DNA of 64,000 nt from Atopomonas sediminilitoris (GCF_022601735.1 NZ_JAKUMM010000001.1:210911-274910); one strand, 5' to 3'; positions 1 through 10,417 are shown, counted from the first letter of the stretch. Made by a program: numbers and translations. Notes: generated from the sequence alone by a model not told the origin.

Positions 1-36
1 AACGCCGTCGAGCCGCAGGTCGCGGAGCCAAATTCA

Positions 37-66
37 AAAGCCTCAGACGTCAGTCTGGGGCTTTTT
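37..66 (+). terminator. Rho-independent terminator of a gene lying left of the window
   Basis: Stem AAAGCC-T-CAGAC / GTCTG-G-GGCTTT with a GTCA loop and one T.G wobble, followed by a T run. It points rightward, so a plus-strand transcript from outside the window ends here. The 36 bases before it are too short to identify. Confidence 0.7.
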
Positions 67-131
67 AGCTTTTAAGCTGATCTGGCGCTTGGCCAACACC
101 ATCCAAATACTGGCCGTCAGCCCTAAAACGT

Positions 132-158
132 CTACGCCCAGCGCAAGGCTGGGCGTAG
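132..158 (-). terminator. Probable terminator of the glycosidase-NIF3 unit
   Basis: Perfect 11-bp inverted repeat CTACGCCCAGC / GCTGGGCGTAG around a 5-nt loop, 25 bp beyond the stop codon of the 184-501 gene. On the minus strand it is followed only by a short ACGTTTTAG stretch, so it may be a weak terminator or an mRNA 3' stabiliser. Confidence 0.5.
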
Positions 159-183
159 AGACATCAAGCCAGAGAGCGTCCTG

Positions 184-501
184 CTACAGCGCAACATCCT
201 CCAAGCGCCACACATCGAACGCTGGGGTTTCATAAGGATGACTGGCTTTGAGGGCTGCGACAGTCGCCGCTAAGTGCTCATCAGCGACCACCATTTCCAC
301 CTTCCACTCCGGCACTTGTTCAAGGGTGTCGACGCTACCAATAAACGGCTGACTGCCGGGCAGTGGGCGAAACTGGCCGGTGCCTAAGCACTGCCAACAG
401 CAGTGCTCATAGCCGCCAATGCGCCCCGCACCGGCGTTAAACAAGGCGGTCTTGACTACCTCTAAGTGCGACTGGGGCACAAAAAACGCCAGCTTATACA
501 T
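184..501 (-). CDS. NIF3/YqfO-like stand-alone domain protein
   Basis: This 105-residue protein resembles the small CutA/PII-like alpha-beta domain that is inserted in the middle of YqfO/NIF3 proteins and that also occurs alone in Pseudomonas. Features seen are the N-terminal strand YKLAFFVPQSHLEVVKTAL, the stretch GAGRIGGYEHCCWQ, and the C-terminal SHPYETPAFDVWRL (the H-P-Y-E-x-P box is characteristic of the family). It has no signal peptide and is presumably cytosolic. The biochemical role of stand-alone copies is not known to me. Its ATG overlaps the stop codon of the upstream glycosidase by one base (TGATG), so the two genes are translationally coupled. Confidence 0.8.
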   Translation of the reverse strand: MYKLAFFVPQSHLEVVKTALFNAGAGRIGGYEHCCWQCLGTGQFRPLPGSQPFIGSVDTLEQVPEWKVEMVVADEHLAATVAALKASHPYETPAFDVWRLEDVAL

Positions 502-2060
502 CAGGGCTGCCGCGGTGGTTGTAGATCGTTAAGGCTTTGCAGCAACGCCGGCTGCAAGCCCTCACGCGCGATTCGTCCGTACAAGCTGGCACTCGGGCGA
601 GCGGTGCGCTTGAAGTCATTGGCGTAATCCAGTGCAAACAAGCCAAAGCGTGCAGTAAAGCCTTCTGCCCACTCAAAGTTATCGGTGAGTGACCAATGAA
701 AGTAGCCTTTAAGCGGCACGCCTTGTTGCATGGCATGGGCCATTTCAGCCAGATGCGTGACTAATAAGTATTGGCGGCGCACATCGTTATCCGCTTGATC
801 GGCAGTACCGTTTTCTAGCACGTAGATCGGCTTGTTATAACGTTCGTAGGCGGTCTGCAGCACATCGCCAAAGCCTTTGGGGTACAAGGCCCAGCCGAGG
901 TCATTAACCCACTGATCAGTGGCCGGATCGTGACTGTGAATAATCGGCTTGGCCGGATTAGCCATGTCGACTTCAACGTAAAAACGACCGTAATAGTTGA
1001 TCCCCACATAGTCTTGGGTGCTGGCTAAGCCTTCGATCTGCTCGCTAAAGCCGGTACCGGTCAACGTCAGCTCGCCGCTTTCTAGGGCATCGAGTAAATC
1101 CCAGATAAAGATTTCATCGATCTGCCGCGCAGCAAAACGCTCCAGCGGATGCCAGTTGCGCCATGGCTCAAACGCACGTGTGTGCTGAGTGATACCGACC
1201 CAAGTTTCTTGCACCGGCTGACCGCTGGATGTGGCTTGCGCTTGTGCGTGTTGTTTGATGGCATGATAGGCATAGGCATGCGCACGCGCCATCGCCGCTA
1301 AGGCAGGGCCGGTGGCAGCCGGATCAGCACGAGTTTCCAGCGGCGGAAACACGCCATCCAGATAGCCGGCATTCAAAAATACCATGGGCTCATTCAGTGT
1401 GGTCCAGTGCTGAATCTGGCCACCAAAATGCTCAAGCACCGCATCCACATAACGCTGCCATTGCTGCTGCGCATCGGCGCGCTCCCAGCCGCGCTGGCCG
1501 TCTTGCTCCGTCCACAACCAAGCGGGGCTGGAGAAATGAAACAAGGTGGCAAAAGGCGTCAAGCCTTGGGCTTTTAAGCTATCCAGCACACCTTGATAGA
1601 AGGCAATCGCCGCTGGATCAGGACGAGTCATGTCGGCACGTGGGAATAACCGCGACCACTCAAAAGAAAAGCGATAAGCGTTATTGCCCAGCACCTCGCG
1701 CGCGGCTTGAAAATCTTCAGCGTAGCGCTGGTCGTAATCGGTCTTGCGGGTACGAACAGCCTGCGAGAACTGATCCAGCGCCGCGATATGGCCGGGCTTA
1801 GCCACGCCCGGTGCACTGCCATGCTCGGTACGCTTGTTGGCGATCACATCCAACTCAAACGCCGTCCAGTCACTGGGGCTTTGACTTTCAATCTGCTGCG
1901 CGGCGGTGGCGGTGCCGAAGTAAAAATCTTTGGGGAAGGTCAGGGCTTGGTCGCTGGCCCAACCACTGGTCCACGCTTGCTGACGGGGCTTACCGGCAAC
2001 AAACAGCCCGACTGCAACGCTCAGCACGAGCACCACAACGGCGAGGGCGAGTTTTTTCAT
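501..2060 (-). CDS. Family 1 glycoside hydrolase (beta-glucosidase-like), exported or membrane-anchored
   Basis: A 519-residue retaining beta-glycosidase of family GH1. The N terminus (MKKLALAVVVLVLSVAVGLF) is a signal peptide or membrane anchor, so the enzyme should act outside the cytoplasm, whereas most bacterial GH1 enzymes are cytosolic. The TIM-barrel opening FPKDFYFGTATAAQQIE is near residue 45. The acid/base Glu lies in TLNEP (about E224) and the nucleophile in YVLENG (about E416), so it looks catalytically competent. The substrate cannot be told; the family includes beta-glucosidases and beta-galactosidases. The start is supported by AAGGAA eight bases upstream. It is cotranscribed with the NIF3-like gene. 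Confidence 0.88.
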   Translation of the reverse strand: MKKLALAVVVLVLSVAVGLFVAGKPRQQAWTSGWASDQALTFPKDFYFGTATAAQQIESQSPSDWTAFELDVIANKRTEHGSAPGVAKPGHIAALDQFSQAVRTRKTDYDQRYAEDFQAAREVLGNNAYRFSFEWSRLFPRADMTRPDPAAIAFYQGVLDSLKAQGLTPFATLFHFSSPAWLWTEQDGQRGWERADAQQQWQRYVDAVLEHFGGQIQHWTTLNEPMVFLNAGYLDGVFPPLETRADPAATGPALAAMARAHAYAYHAIKQHAQAQATSSGQPVQETWVGITQHTRAFEPWRNWHPLERFAARQIDEIFIWDLLDALESGELTLTGTGFSEQIEGLASTQDYVGINYYGRFYVEVDMANPAKPIIHSHDPATDQWVNDLGWALYPKGFGDVLQTAYERYNKPIYVLENGTADQADNDVRRQYLLVTHLAEMAHAMQQGVPLKGYFHWSLTDNFEWAEGFTARFGLFALDYANDFKRTARPSASLYGRIAREGLQPALLQSLNDLQPPRQP

Positions 2061-2125
2061 AGCGTTTCCTTATTGTTGTTATGACGCGTGCCGACACAGC
2101 AGCCGGCAACGCGGGATGCGTGCGG

Positions 2126-2389
2126 TCAGTTTCGCGACTGACCATCACCGCCGATAAAGCGCCGCCATTTTGCCAGCATTCCATCCGCTTGCGGAACATG
2201 GCTGCCATCGCAATACGGCAAACGTTTAGAACGGCCACAACGGCACAACAGCACCGTTTGCTCGCGCTGGGCAGTCAGCCGCAGCCCCTTGTCGCAACCG
2301 GCTGAGCAATCAACCTGTTGGGTGATCTTCTCGCAGCGACACCAACAAACAGAAACGCCGGCATCAAGCCGGCGTACTGTAGGAAGCAC
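2126..2389 (-). CDS. CDGSH iron-sulfur domain protein
   Basis: Small protein (about 87 residues) with the CDGSH-type 2Fe-2S signature C-R-C-x(6-7)-YCDGSH: LLCRCGRSKRLPYCDGSH near the C terminus (three Cys and one His ligand). An N-terminal C-x-C and a downstream CSAGC look like a degenerate first CDGSH copy, as in tandem bacterial CDGSH proteins. I chose the GTG at 2389 because homologues begin close to a PTVRRLxAG segment, which this start keeps, and AGGATGAGG precedes it. The ATGs in this frame lie inside purL. It sits 40 bp downstream of purL on the same strand and may be cotranscribed with it. Confidence 0.7.
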   Translation of the reverse strand: MLPTVRRLDAGVSVCWCRCEKITQQVDCSAGCDKGLRLTAQREQTVLLCRCGRSKRLPYCDGSHVPQADGMLAKWRRFIGGDGQSRN

Positions 2390-2429
2390 GCCCTCATCCT
2401 GCGATAAGGGCGTGGCGGGCTTGCGCGAA

Positions 2430-5400
2430 TCAGTCAACCCAAACACGCGCATTGCGGAACATACGCAGCCACGCGCCATCTTCTTGCCACGCATCCGGAT
2501 GCCACGAGTTTTGCACCGCACGGAACACCCGCTCGGGGTGCGGCATCATGATGGTGACGCGACCATCCATGCTGGTCATACCGGTAATGCCTTTGGGCGA
2601 GCCATTGGGGTTAGCCGGATAGGTTTCGGTGACTTTGCCGTGGTTATCGACATAACGCAGCGCCACGGTACCCGACAGATCAGCACCGACCAGCGCTTCA
2701 GGGCTGGCGAACTCAGCATGACCCTCACCGTGCGCCACGGCGATCGGCATGCGACTGCCAGCCATGCCACGCAGGAAGATCGAGGCCGAGTCCTGTACCT
2801 CAACCATGGCCACGCGCGCCTCAAACTGCTCACTGCGGTTACGCACAAAGTGCGGCCACAAATCAGCACCGGGGATCAGCTCGTGCAGGTTGGACATCAT
2901 CTGGCAGCCGTTGCACACCCCCAAGCTGAAGCTGTCTTTACGCTGAAAGAAGGCTTCGAATGCTTCGCGGGCGCGGGCATTGAACAGAATCGACTTAGCC
3001 CAACCCTCACCAGCACCTAATACGTCGCCGTAAGAGAAGCCGCCACACGCCACCAAGCCTTTGAACTCAGCCAAATCGACACGGCCGGCCAAAATATCGC
3101 TCATGTGCACGTCAATCGCCGAGAAACCCGCACGATCAAACGCCGCGCCCATTTCCACTTGGCCATTCACGCCCTGCTCACGCAGCACCGCCACGCGTGG
3201 ACGCACGCCCTTGGCAATGTAAGGCGCGCTGATGTCCTCGTTAATATCAAAGCTCAACTTAGCGCTAAGGCCTGGGTTGCTTTCATCTAACAAGCCATCA
3301 AACTCTTGATCAGCCCCTTGCGCGTTATCACGCAGACGCTGGATTTGATAACTGGTTTCGGCCCAAGTGCGCTGCAGCAAGCGGCGCTCGCCGACAAAAA
3401 TACGCTTACCTTCACGGCTGATGCCGACGCGATCGCCGTCTTGCGGCTGACCAATAACCGCCACGCAATCGTCTAGCCCTGCCGCAGCAAACTGCGCCAA
3501 GACAAACTCGGTGTCGCTTTGACGCACTTGCACCACCGCGCCCAACTCTTCGCTGAACAGCACGGCATTGAGCTCGGCATCGGTTTCGCCCAAGGCGTCG
3601 AGATAAACATTCATACCGCAATGACCGGCGAAGGCCATTTCCAGCAGCGTGGTGATCAAGCCACCGTCGGAGCGGTCATGGTAGGCAAGCAGTTTGCCGT
3701 CGCCATTCAAGCCTTGGATCACCGCGAAGAAGGCCTTGAGGTCTTCGGCGTCATCCACATCCGGCACGCTGTGGCCGATCTGGCTAAACACTTGCGCCAA
3801 GATAGAGCCGCCCAAGCGGTTCTGGCCACGGCCCAAATCGATCAGGATGAGGTCGGTTTCGCCCTTATCCAAACGCAACTGCGGGGTCAGGGTTTGACGC
3901 ACATCCTGCACCGGCGCAAAGCCGGTCACGATCAGCGACATCGGTGCGGTCACGCTCTTGTCACCCGCCTCATCCTGCCAGCGGGTTTTCATCGACATGG
4001 AGTCTTTACCCACGGGAATGGTGATACCCAACTCAGGGCACAGCTCCATCCCGACGGCTTTAACGGTGTCATACAAACGAGCATCTTCACCGGGATGCCC
4101 CGCCGCAGCCATCCAGTTAGCCGACAACTTAATGTCAGATATCTTGGCAATGCTGGAAGCGGCCAAGTTGGTGATGGTCTCGCCGACGGCCATGCGCCCC
4201 GAGGCCGGTGCATTCAAGAGTGCCAACGGCGTGCGCTCGCCCATGGCCATGGCTTCGCCGGTGTAGACATCAAAGCTGCTGGCGGTAACCGCACAGTCGG
4301 CCACCGGCACTTGCCACGGCCCGACAAATTGATCACGCGCGACCAAGCCGGTGATGCTGCGGTCACCAATGGTGATCAAGAAGCTCTTGCTCGCCACCGC
4401 CGGATGGCGCAGAACGCGATTCACTGCATCTTCGACATTTAGCGTATCAACGGCAAAGTCATCGCCCTGCTCGGCTTCGCGTGCCACGCTGCGGTGCATG
4501 CGCGGCGGCTTACCCAACAGCACTTCCAGCGGCATATCCACCGGAGTATTGCCAAAATGACTGTCGGCCACGGTGAGGTGGCGCTCTTCGGTGGCCTCAC
4601 CAACCACCGCAAACGGGCAACGCTCGCGCTCACAAATGGCTTGGAAACGCTCAAAGTCGGCGGCATTGACCGCCATCACGTAGCGCTCTTGCGACTCGTT
4701 ACACCAAATCGCCAACGGGCTCATGCCCGGCTCATCGTTGGGCACATTACGCAGCTCAAAACGACCGCCACGACCGCCATCGTTAATCAGCTCAGGCAAG
4801 GCGTTCGACACACCACCGGCGCCAACGTCATGAATAAAGGCAATCGGGTTTTGCTCGCCCAGTTGCCAGCAGCGGTCGATCACTTCCTGACAGCGGCGTT
4901 CCATTTCTGGGTTATCGCGCTGTACCGAAGCAAAATCCAAATCTTCGGCGCTAGCACCGGTATCCACCGACGACGCCGCACCACCGCCCAAGCCAATCAA
5001 CATGGCCGGACCACCGAGCACAATCAGCTTGGCGCCCACTTCGATCTCACGCTTTTCAACGTGCTCGGCGCGGATATTACCCATGCCGCCGGCAATCATG
5101 ATCGGCTTGTGGTAGCCGCGCACTTCTTTGCCGCGCGGGCTATCGACACTTTGTTCAAAGGTACGGAAGTAACCTGTCAGGTTGGGGCGACCAAATTCGT
5201 TGTTGAACGCCGCGCCACCCAGCGGGCCTTCAATCATGATATTTAGCGCACTGACGATGCGACCGGGTTTGCCGTGGTCTTCTTCCCAAGCATGAGTGAA
5301 GCCCGGAATTTTCAAGTTAGACACGGTAAAGCCTGTCAAACCGGCTTTCGGCTTGCCGCCGATACCGGTGGCGCCCTCATCGCGAATCTCACCACCAGAG

Positions 5401-6326
5401 CCGGTGGATGCGCCCGGGAACGGCGCAATCGCGGTTGGGTGGTTGTGCGTTTCCACCTTCATCAGAATGTGCACCGGCTCTTGGCTGGCGGCGTACTCGC
5501 GCGTTTCTGGATTGGGGAAGAAACGACCGGCGGTAAAACCCTCAATCACGGCGGCGTTGTCTTTGTACGCTGACAGCACGCCTTCACGGTGCAGCTCATA
5601 GGTATTTTTGATCATGCCAAACAGGGATTTTTCCTGCGCTTGACCATCGATATCCCAGCTGGCATTGAAAATCTTGTGGCGGCAATGCTCAGAGTTAGCC
5701 TGAGCAAACATCATCAGTTCGATGTCGTTCGGGTTGCGGCCCATATCGGTGAAGCTTTTCACCAAGTAGTCGATTTCATCGTCGGCCAGCGCCAAGCCCA
5801 AGTTGAGATTGGCCACTTCCAGCGCCGCACGCCCACCACTCAGCACATCCACCGCAGCCAAGGGCGCAGGTTCGGCGTGACTAAACAGCCCAGCGGCTTG
5901 TTCTGGCGCATCCAGCACACGCTGGGTCATGCGGTCGTGCAGTTTGCTGGCCACTTGCTGCAACGCTGCCGCATCCAACTCACCGCTGACGTAATACGCC
6001 ACACCACGCTCAAGGCGCTCGACCTTATTCAAGCCACAGTTGTGTGCGATATCGCTCGCCTTACTCGACCACGGCGAGATAGTGCCAAAGCGCGGCACCA
6101 CTAGCAGCAAGCTGCCAACACCCTGCTCGGGGTGAACGCTGGGGCCGTATTTGAGCAGCCGCGCTAGTACGCCCTGCTCATCCGCAGACAAGTCTTCGCT
6201 CACCTCGGCAAAGTGCATGAACTCAGCATAAATGCCACTCACCGCCGGCACGTCGGCCTGCAATTGAGCGAGTAATTTGTCACGACGAAAAGCAGAAAGG
6301 GCAGGTGCGCCACGCAAAATAAGCAT
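2430..6326 (-). CDS. purL: Phosphoribosylformylglycinamidine synthase
   Basis: Large single-chain FGAM synthase (1298 residues), the fourth step of de novo purine synthesis: FGAR + glutamine + ATP to FGAM. It has the full proteobacterial architecture: N-terminal PurS-like domain, linker, two AIR-synthase-type halves ([19 protein letters not shown] near 290 is the classical signature) and a C-terminal class I glutamine amidotransferase domain ([14 protein letters not shown]). The amidotransferase nucleophile is C1138 in GVCNGC and the His-Glu pair lies in HPERVFR. The length matches the Escherichia coli and Pseudomonas enzymes. It is divergent from mltF, as in Pseudomonas. A stem-loop over the ribosome binding site is listed separately. 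Confidence 0.98.
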   Translation of the reverse strand: MLILRGAPALSAFRRDKLLAQLQADVPAVSGIYAEFMHFAEVSEDLSADEQGVLARLLKYGPSVHPEQGVGSLLLVVPRFGTISPWSSKASDIAHNCGLNKVERLERGVAYYVSGELDAAALQQVASKLHDRMTQRVLDAPEQAAGLFSHAEPAPLAAVDVLSGGRAALEVANLNLGLALADDEIDYLVKSFTDMGRNPNDIELMMFAQANSEHCRHKIFNASWDIDGQAQEKSLFGMIKNTYELHREGVLSAYKDNAAVIEGFTAGRFFPNPETREYAASQEPVHILMKVETHNHPTAIAPFPGASTGSGGEIRDEGATGIGGKPKAGLTGFTVSNLKIPGFTHAWEEDHGKPGRIVSALNIMIEGPLGGAAFNNEFGRPNLTGYFRTFEQSVDSPRGKEVRGYHKPIMIAGGMGNIRAEHVEKREIEVGAKLIVLGGPAMLIGLGGGAASSVDTGASAEDLDFASVQRDNPEMERRCQEVIDRCWQLGEQNPIAFIHDVGAGGVSNALPELINDGGRGGRFELRNVPNDEPGMSPLAIWCNESQERYVMAVNAADFERFQAICERERCPFAVVGEATEERHLTVADSHFGNTPVDMPLEVLLGKPPRMHRSVAREAEQGDDFAVDTLNVEDAVNRVLRHPAVASKSFLITIGDRSITGLVARDQFVGPWQVPVADCAVTASSFDVYTGEAMAMGERTPLALLNAPASGRMAVGETITNLAASSIAKISDIKLSANWMAAAGHPGEDARLYDTVKAVGMELCPELGITIPVGKDSMSMKTRWQDEAGDKSVTAPMSLIVTGFAPVQDVRQTLTPQLRLDKGETDLILIDLGRGQNRLGGSILAQVFSQIGHSVPDVDDAEDLKAFFAVIQGLNGDGKLLAYHDRSDGGLITTLLEMAFAGHCGMNVYLDALGETDAELNAVLFSEELGAVVQVRQSDTEFVLAQFAAAGLDDCVAVIGQPQDGDRVGISREGKRIFVGERRLLQRTWAETSYQIQRLRDNAQGADQEFDGLLDESNPGLSAKLSFDINEDISAPYIAKGVRPRVAVLREQGVNGQVEMGAAFDRAGFSAIDVHMSDILAGRVDLAEFKGLVACGGFSYGDVLGAGEGWAKSILFNARAREAFEAFFQRKDSFSLGVCNGCQMMSNLHELIPGADLWPHFVRNRSEQFEARVAMVEVQDSASIFLRGMAGSRMPIAVAHGEGHAEFASPEALVGADLSGTVALRYVDNHGKVTETYPANPNGSPKGITGMTSMDGRVTIMMPHPERVFRAVQNSWHPDAWQEDGAWLRMFRNARVWVD

Positions 6327-6333
6327 GGAAAGA

Positions 6334-6363
6334 CGGCCTCTGGAATGCGGAAAAAAGAGGCCG
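6334..6363 (-). promoter_or_regulatory. Stem-loop enclosing the purL Shine-Dalgarno sequence
   Basis: In the purL leader a 7-bp perfect stem CGGCCTC / GAGGCCG closes a 16-nt loop that starts with T6. The only good Shine-Dalgarno candidate (GAGG, 6340-6337, about 10 bases before ATG) forms the 3' arm of this stem. The pairing is seen directly; control of translation by it is inference. Confidence 0.4.
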
Positions 6364-6518
6364 CGTAGTTTACCTCAAAGCCTCGCCCAGCGGCACCTCA
6401 CAAACCGCGACTTTACCCAGTTAATTGCGCAGCCCCTGCTCATCAGGCGCAATTGAGCCAAAAACAGCGCAGCGCACTAACACAGAATGCTCACCACGCA
6501 GCACCAGCAACTTAGTAG

Positions 6519-8117
<1,599 letters not shown>

Positions 8118-8142
8118 CGGGGCAGCCCCATCGGTATACGCA

Positions 8143-8547
8143 TTAGTTTTTTTGCTGCAAGGCCTCGCGCAAGCGAGGGTTGACCTCGCCGCGCAGCACC
8201 ACGCCCAATAAAGCCTCACGCGCCTCGTCCGCCCCCCAACCCAGTACTGACAAGCGCTGTTGCAACTCAGCAAAGCGCTCGCGGCGGCGCAGGCCACGCT
8301 CACTGACATCGCGACGATCAAGGTGATAGGTCAGCAAAGTAGAGCCGCACTTGCAGTTACGAAACCAACCGACGCTCGCCTGATCATCGTCATCGTACAG
8401 CGCCTTAAAGCCAGTTTTGGCGGGATCAATCGGCACCGTACCGGCGATGTACTGCGCCTGATCAGCAAACACCGCCCCACAGCACGCACAGGTCTTCGGG
8501 AAGGTATCGGCGGTTAGCGCCTTAAGCCCTTCAAACAGCTCATTCAT
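8143..8547 (-). CDS. Conserved unknown with Zn-ribbon-like cysteine pairs
   Basis: A 134-residue soluble protein that I do not recognise as a named family. It has two cysteine clusters that could bind one zinc ion: CACCG near residue 20 and CKCG near residue 67 in FRNCKCGSTLLTYH. The C-terminal half (RERFAELQQRLSVLGWGADEAREALLGVVLRGE) is predicted helical and charged. It converges on mltF (25 bp between stop codons). No signal peptide or membrane segment is seen. The spaced Cys pairs and good codon use make it very likely a real gene; its function is unknown. Confidence 0.65.
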   Translation of the reverse strand: MNELFEGLKALTADTFPKTCACCGAVFADQAQYIAGTVPIDPAKTGFKALYDDDDQASVGWFRNCKCGSTLLTYHLDRRDVSERGLRRRERFAELQQRLSVLGWGADEAREALLGVVLRGEVNPRLREALQQKN

Positions 8548-8622
8548 CGCCTAACGTCACCCCAATGATCACTTTTTTGCAGTGTAGTGCGCCCGTCAAC
8601 AATGATCGCGCAAAAAGCGAAG

Positions 8623-8640
8623 CATCCTGCCTGCAGGATG
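8623..8640. repeat. Short perfect hairpin in the 8548-8993 intergenic stretch
   Basis: CATCCTG-CCTG-CAGGATG, a 7-bp stem with a tetraloop. Read on the minus strand it is followed by CTTCGCTTTTTG, so it could be a weak terminator. The rest of 8548-8731 is AT-richer and probably holds a promoter, but no clear boxes were found. Confidence 0.35.
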
Positions 8641-8731
8641 AGTTCAGGCTTAATTCTTAATTTCACTCAAGTGCAATGATCTTGTCAGCAGGCAACCTTA
8701 CGCTTAGCCGCAATTAACACGAGGCCCTGTC

Positions 8732-8926
8732 ATGATCGAGCTCATCCCCCTTCACGCGCTCAGCGTGAACTTATTAATGCAAGACACCCGCCCCAGCGAG
8801 CCTGCGCCAAAAACCGAGCACCGCACGCATTGGTTCAGTCGCTGGCAGCAGCTGTGCTTATTTCAGCGTCAGCAGCAAACCCAACAGCACGACACCCCGC
8901 GCCTATCCCCCTTTTGTCGGGCCTAG
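8732..8926 (+). CDS. Possible small protein, unrecognised
   Basis: Open frame of 64 codons beginning MIELIPLHALSVNLLMQD and rich in Gln, His and Arg toward the end. In favour: it sits alone in a 446-bp gap, and ACGAGG lies 8 bases before the ATG. Against: no known domain, and low-complexity composition. It could be a small lineage-specific protein or simply a chance frame. Confidence 0.25.
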   Translation: MIELIPLHALSVNLLMQDTRPSEPAPKTEHRTHWFSRWQQLCLFQRQQQTQQHDTPRLSPFCRA

Positions 8927-8993
8927 TAAAAGCTGACGGCGCTTTACCGCAGCGGTTGATTAGTCAAAACTGAGCGCTTTTGGCAGGTATCCC

Positions 8994-9434
8994 ATGGCGC
9001 GCATTGAACTGAATTACGCTGACGAACTGTTTAGCTTCACCACCCAAATGCAAGTGCGCATTACCGACATCAATGCCGCTAACCATTTGGCCAATGACGC
9101 CATGATCAGCATGCTGAGCGAGGCCCGCGCGCGCTATTTGTTTGCACTGGGCGTGGATGAAGCCCCAGACGATGGCATTGGCGTCATCGTGACGGACCTG
9201 GCCACCACCTATAAAGCCGAAGCTTACGCGCGCGACACCCTCGCCTTCGCCCTCGGCATGACCGACTTCAACCGTTATGGCGCGGATGTCATCTTTAAGG
9301 TCACGCGCCCCAGCGATGACCAGCTCATCGCCGTCGCCAAATCGGGTTTTGTGTTTTTTGACTACGCACAAAAACGTGTCAGCCCCATACCCGAGCGCTT
9401 TTTAGCGCACTTCCCGCGCGCGCAGCCGACATGA
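8994..9434 (+). CDS. Hotdog-fold acyl-CoA thioesterase
   Basis: A 146-residue protein of the 4HBT (4-hydroxybenzoyl-CoA thioesterase-like) superfamily, expected to hydrolyse acyl-CoA thioesters in the cytosol. The family pattern is visible: a strand RITDINAANHLANDAM followed by the central hot-dog helix MLSEARARYLFALG, and a later strand pair LATTYKAEAYARDTLAFALGM. The Asp in RITDINAANH is at the usual catalytic position of the 4HBT class. The substrate is not predictable. Its stop overlaps the ATG of the next gene (ATGA), so the pair is translationally coupled. Confidence 0.82.
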   Translation: MARIELNYADELFSFTTQMQVRITDINAANHLANDAMISMLSEARARYLFALGVDEAPDDGIGVIVTDLATTYKAEAYARDTLAFALGMTDFNRYGADVIFKVTRPSDDQLIAVAKSGFVFFDYAQKRVSPIPERFLAHFPRAQPT

Positions 9435-9937
9435 ACGCGTTACCCCTAGAGCATTACTTTGCCAGCGAAAAGGTCAGTGGTTACCTGCTGGGACTATTGG
9501 GCCTTATCGCCCTCGCCTTGTGCATCGCACTGTATAAAGCTGCGCCCGCGTTGGCCGACTACGCCCAGTTCATCCGCGGCGCGAGCATCAGCAGCGCACC
9601 GTTTGCGCTGATCATGCTCGTTGTCGGTGCGGTGATCGCCCTGCGCACCGACCGCCAAGTACAAGCGCTGCAAACGCTGCGCCGCAGCAATCCAAGCCTC
9701 TTGCTTGAACAAGAACACACGCGCATGACCAAGGTGGTGCGCGGCTTTCGCTGGTATCTGCGTATCGAAATCGCCGCCTTGCTCGCCGGCCTTGCGCTGC
9801 TTTTCGGGCCGCACAGCGGTGCCCTGCAACAAGGCGCGGGGCTTGGTTTGCTGCTACTACCGGCCGCTTTACTGCTGATTGACGGGTACCTACTACGCAA
9901 CGCCAAACGCTATCAGCACTGGCTAACGCACCAGTAA
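9431..9937 (+). CDS. Four-helix membrane protein of unknown function
   Basis: A 168-residue integral membrane protein with four hydrophobic segments, near residues 18-36 (YLLGLLGLIALALCIALYK), 58-74 (FALIMLVVGAVIAL), 113-128 (EIAALLAGLALLFG) and 136-152 (LGLLLLPAALLLIDGYLL). A basic, Gln-rich loop separates the two helical pairs. No family is recognised. The ATGA overlap with the thioesterase gene means they are coexpressed. Confidence 0.7.
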   Translation: MNALPLEHYFASEKVSGYLLGLLGLIALALCIALYKAAPALADYAQFIRGASISSAPFALIMLVVGAVIALRTDRQVQALQTLRRSNPSLLLEQEHTRMTKVVRGFRWYLRIEIAALLAGLALLFGPHSGALQQGAGLGLLLLPAALLLIDGYLLRNAKRYQHWLTHQ

Positions 9938-10021
9938 TGCCCCTTCGCCACGCTTTAACGCGTAGGCGCACCGCAATACCGCATAACGCGCTACATCCGC
10001 GCGCAGGCGCACCATAAGCAC

Positions 10022-10036
10022 GCACCAGCACTGTGC
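10022..10036 (+). promoter_or_regulatory. Candidate NtrC binding site for the nitrate transporter promoter
   Basis: GCACC-AGCAC-TGTGC: the GCAC and GTGC half-sites are 7 nt apart, as in the NtrC consensus GCACC-N5-GGTGC (one mismatch). It lies about 65 bp upstream of the -24 element, a usual enhancer distance. A nearly identical site stands before nirB. Confidence 0.6.
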
Positions 10037-10100
10037 GGCTAACGCGTCAAAGCGCATCACAACAACGTTAACGCCTTAGTTATCAGCCGATTACCGCACT

Positions 10101-10116
10101 TGGCACGCTGCCTGCT
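10101..10116 (+). promoter_or_regulatory. Sigma-54 promoter for the nitrate transporter
   Basis: TGGCACG-CTGC-CTGCT matches the -24/-12 consensus TGGCACG-N4-TTGCW, with GG (10102-10103) and GC (10114-10115) exactly 12 bp apart. Predicted transcription start is about 10126-10128, just before the first hairpin of the ANTAR leader. Confidence 0.82.
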
Positions 10117-10129
10117 TTAGCTCAGGCAT

Positions 10130-10235
10130 TGACCAATGGCGGTCATAGGCAACAGGACACCGGCGTCCTCGTTATTGCACTCCCAGACTTGGCTCGGGCT
10201 TGTCTGGAGTAATGCAGCAACGTGGACGCTTTTTT
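10130..10235 (+). promoter_or_regulatory. ANTAR-type antitermination leader of the nitrate transporter
   Basis: Two short hairpins with six-base loops: P1 TGACC-AATGGC-GGTCA (10130-10145) and P2 AGGAC-ACCGGC-GTCCT (10154-10169), 8 nt apart. Both loops have A at position 1 and G at position 4, the hallmark of RNA bound by ANTAR proteins (NasR, NasT, AmiR, EutV). P2 shares its 3' arm (GTCC, 10165-10168) with the long terminator stem that ends GGACGC-TTTTTT (10224-10235), so the two folds exclude each other. An ANTAR protein stabilising P1-P2 would let transcription reach the transporter. The regulator gene (nasT-like) is not in the window. Confidence 0.85.
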
Positions 10236-10351
10236 GTGCCTGCCGGTTTACCGGCCAGATAGCGACTGTGATCCAGCGTTATTTGGGTGCCGACCCTTAG
10301 CTCAGTCGGTGATTTTCACCTTGCTGCCAGCCACAAGCCAGCAGCCGGTCA

Positions 10352-10388
10352 CACCCACACTGACGCTCGCAGACCGCCAGTGTGGGTG
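10352..10388 (+). repeat. Strong hairpin just before the transporter ribosome binding site
   Basis: Perfect 11-bp stem CACCCACACTG / CAGTGTGGGTG with a 15-nt loop, ending 20 bases before the GAGG ribosome binding site. It is followed by ACCCTTTCTCTG rather than a real T run, so it is more likely a 5' mRNA stabiliser or pause hairpin than a terminator. Further upstream, 10236-10351 holds smaller hairpins but no gene. Confidence 0.5.
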
Positions 10389-10417
10389 ACCCTTTCTCTG
10401 ACCACTTGAGGTGCATG

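Noticed and set aside
1..36. 3' end of a tRNA ending in CCA at the left edge
   Set aside because: No T-loop GTTCRA sequence precedes the GCCA; too short to call.
2355..2373. GCCGGC repeat as a dedicated purL terminator
   Set aside because: No T run follows on the minus strand (GTTTCTGTTTG) and the sequence codes a conserved part of the CDGSH protein.
3519..4442. 307-codon open frame on the plus strand inside purL
   Set aside because: Antisense shadow of purL; His/Gln-rich translation without recognisable domain.
10109..10128. Inverted repeat TGCCTG / CAGGCA as first hairpin of the transporter leader
   Set aside because: It overlaps the -12 element of the sigma-54 promoter and would lie mostly upstream of the predicted transcript; its loop also lacks A1/G4.
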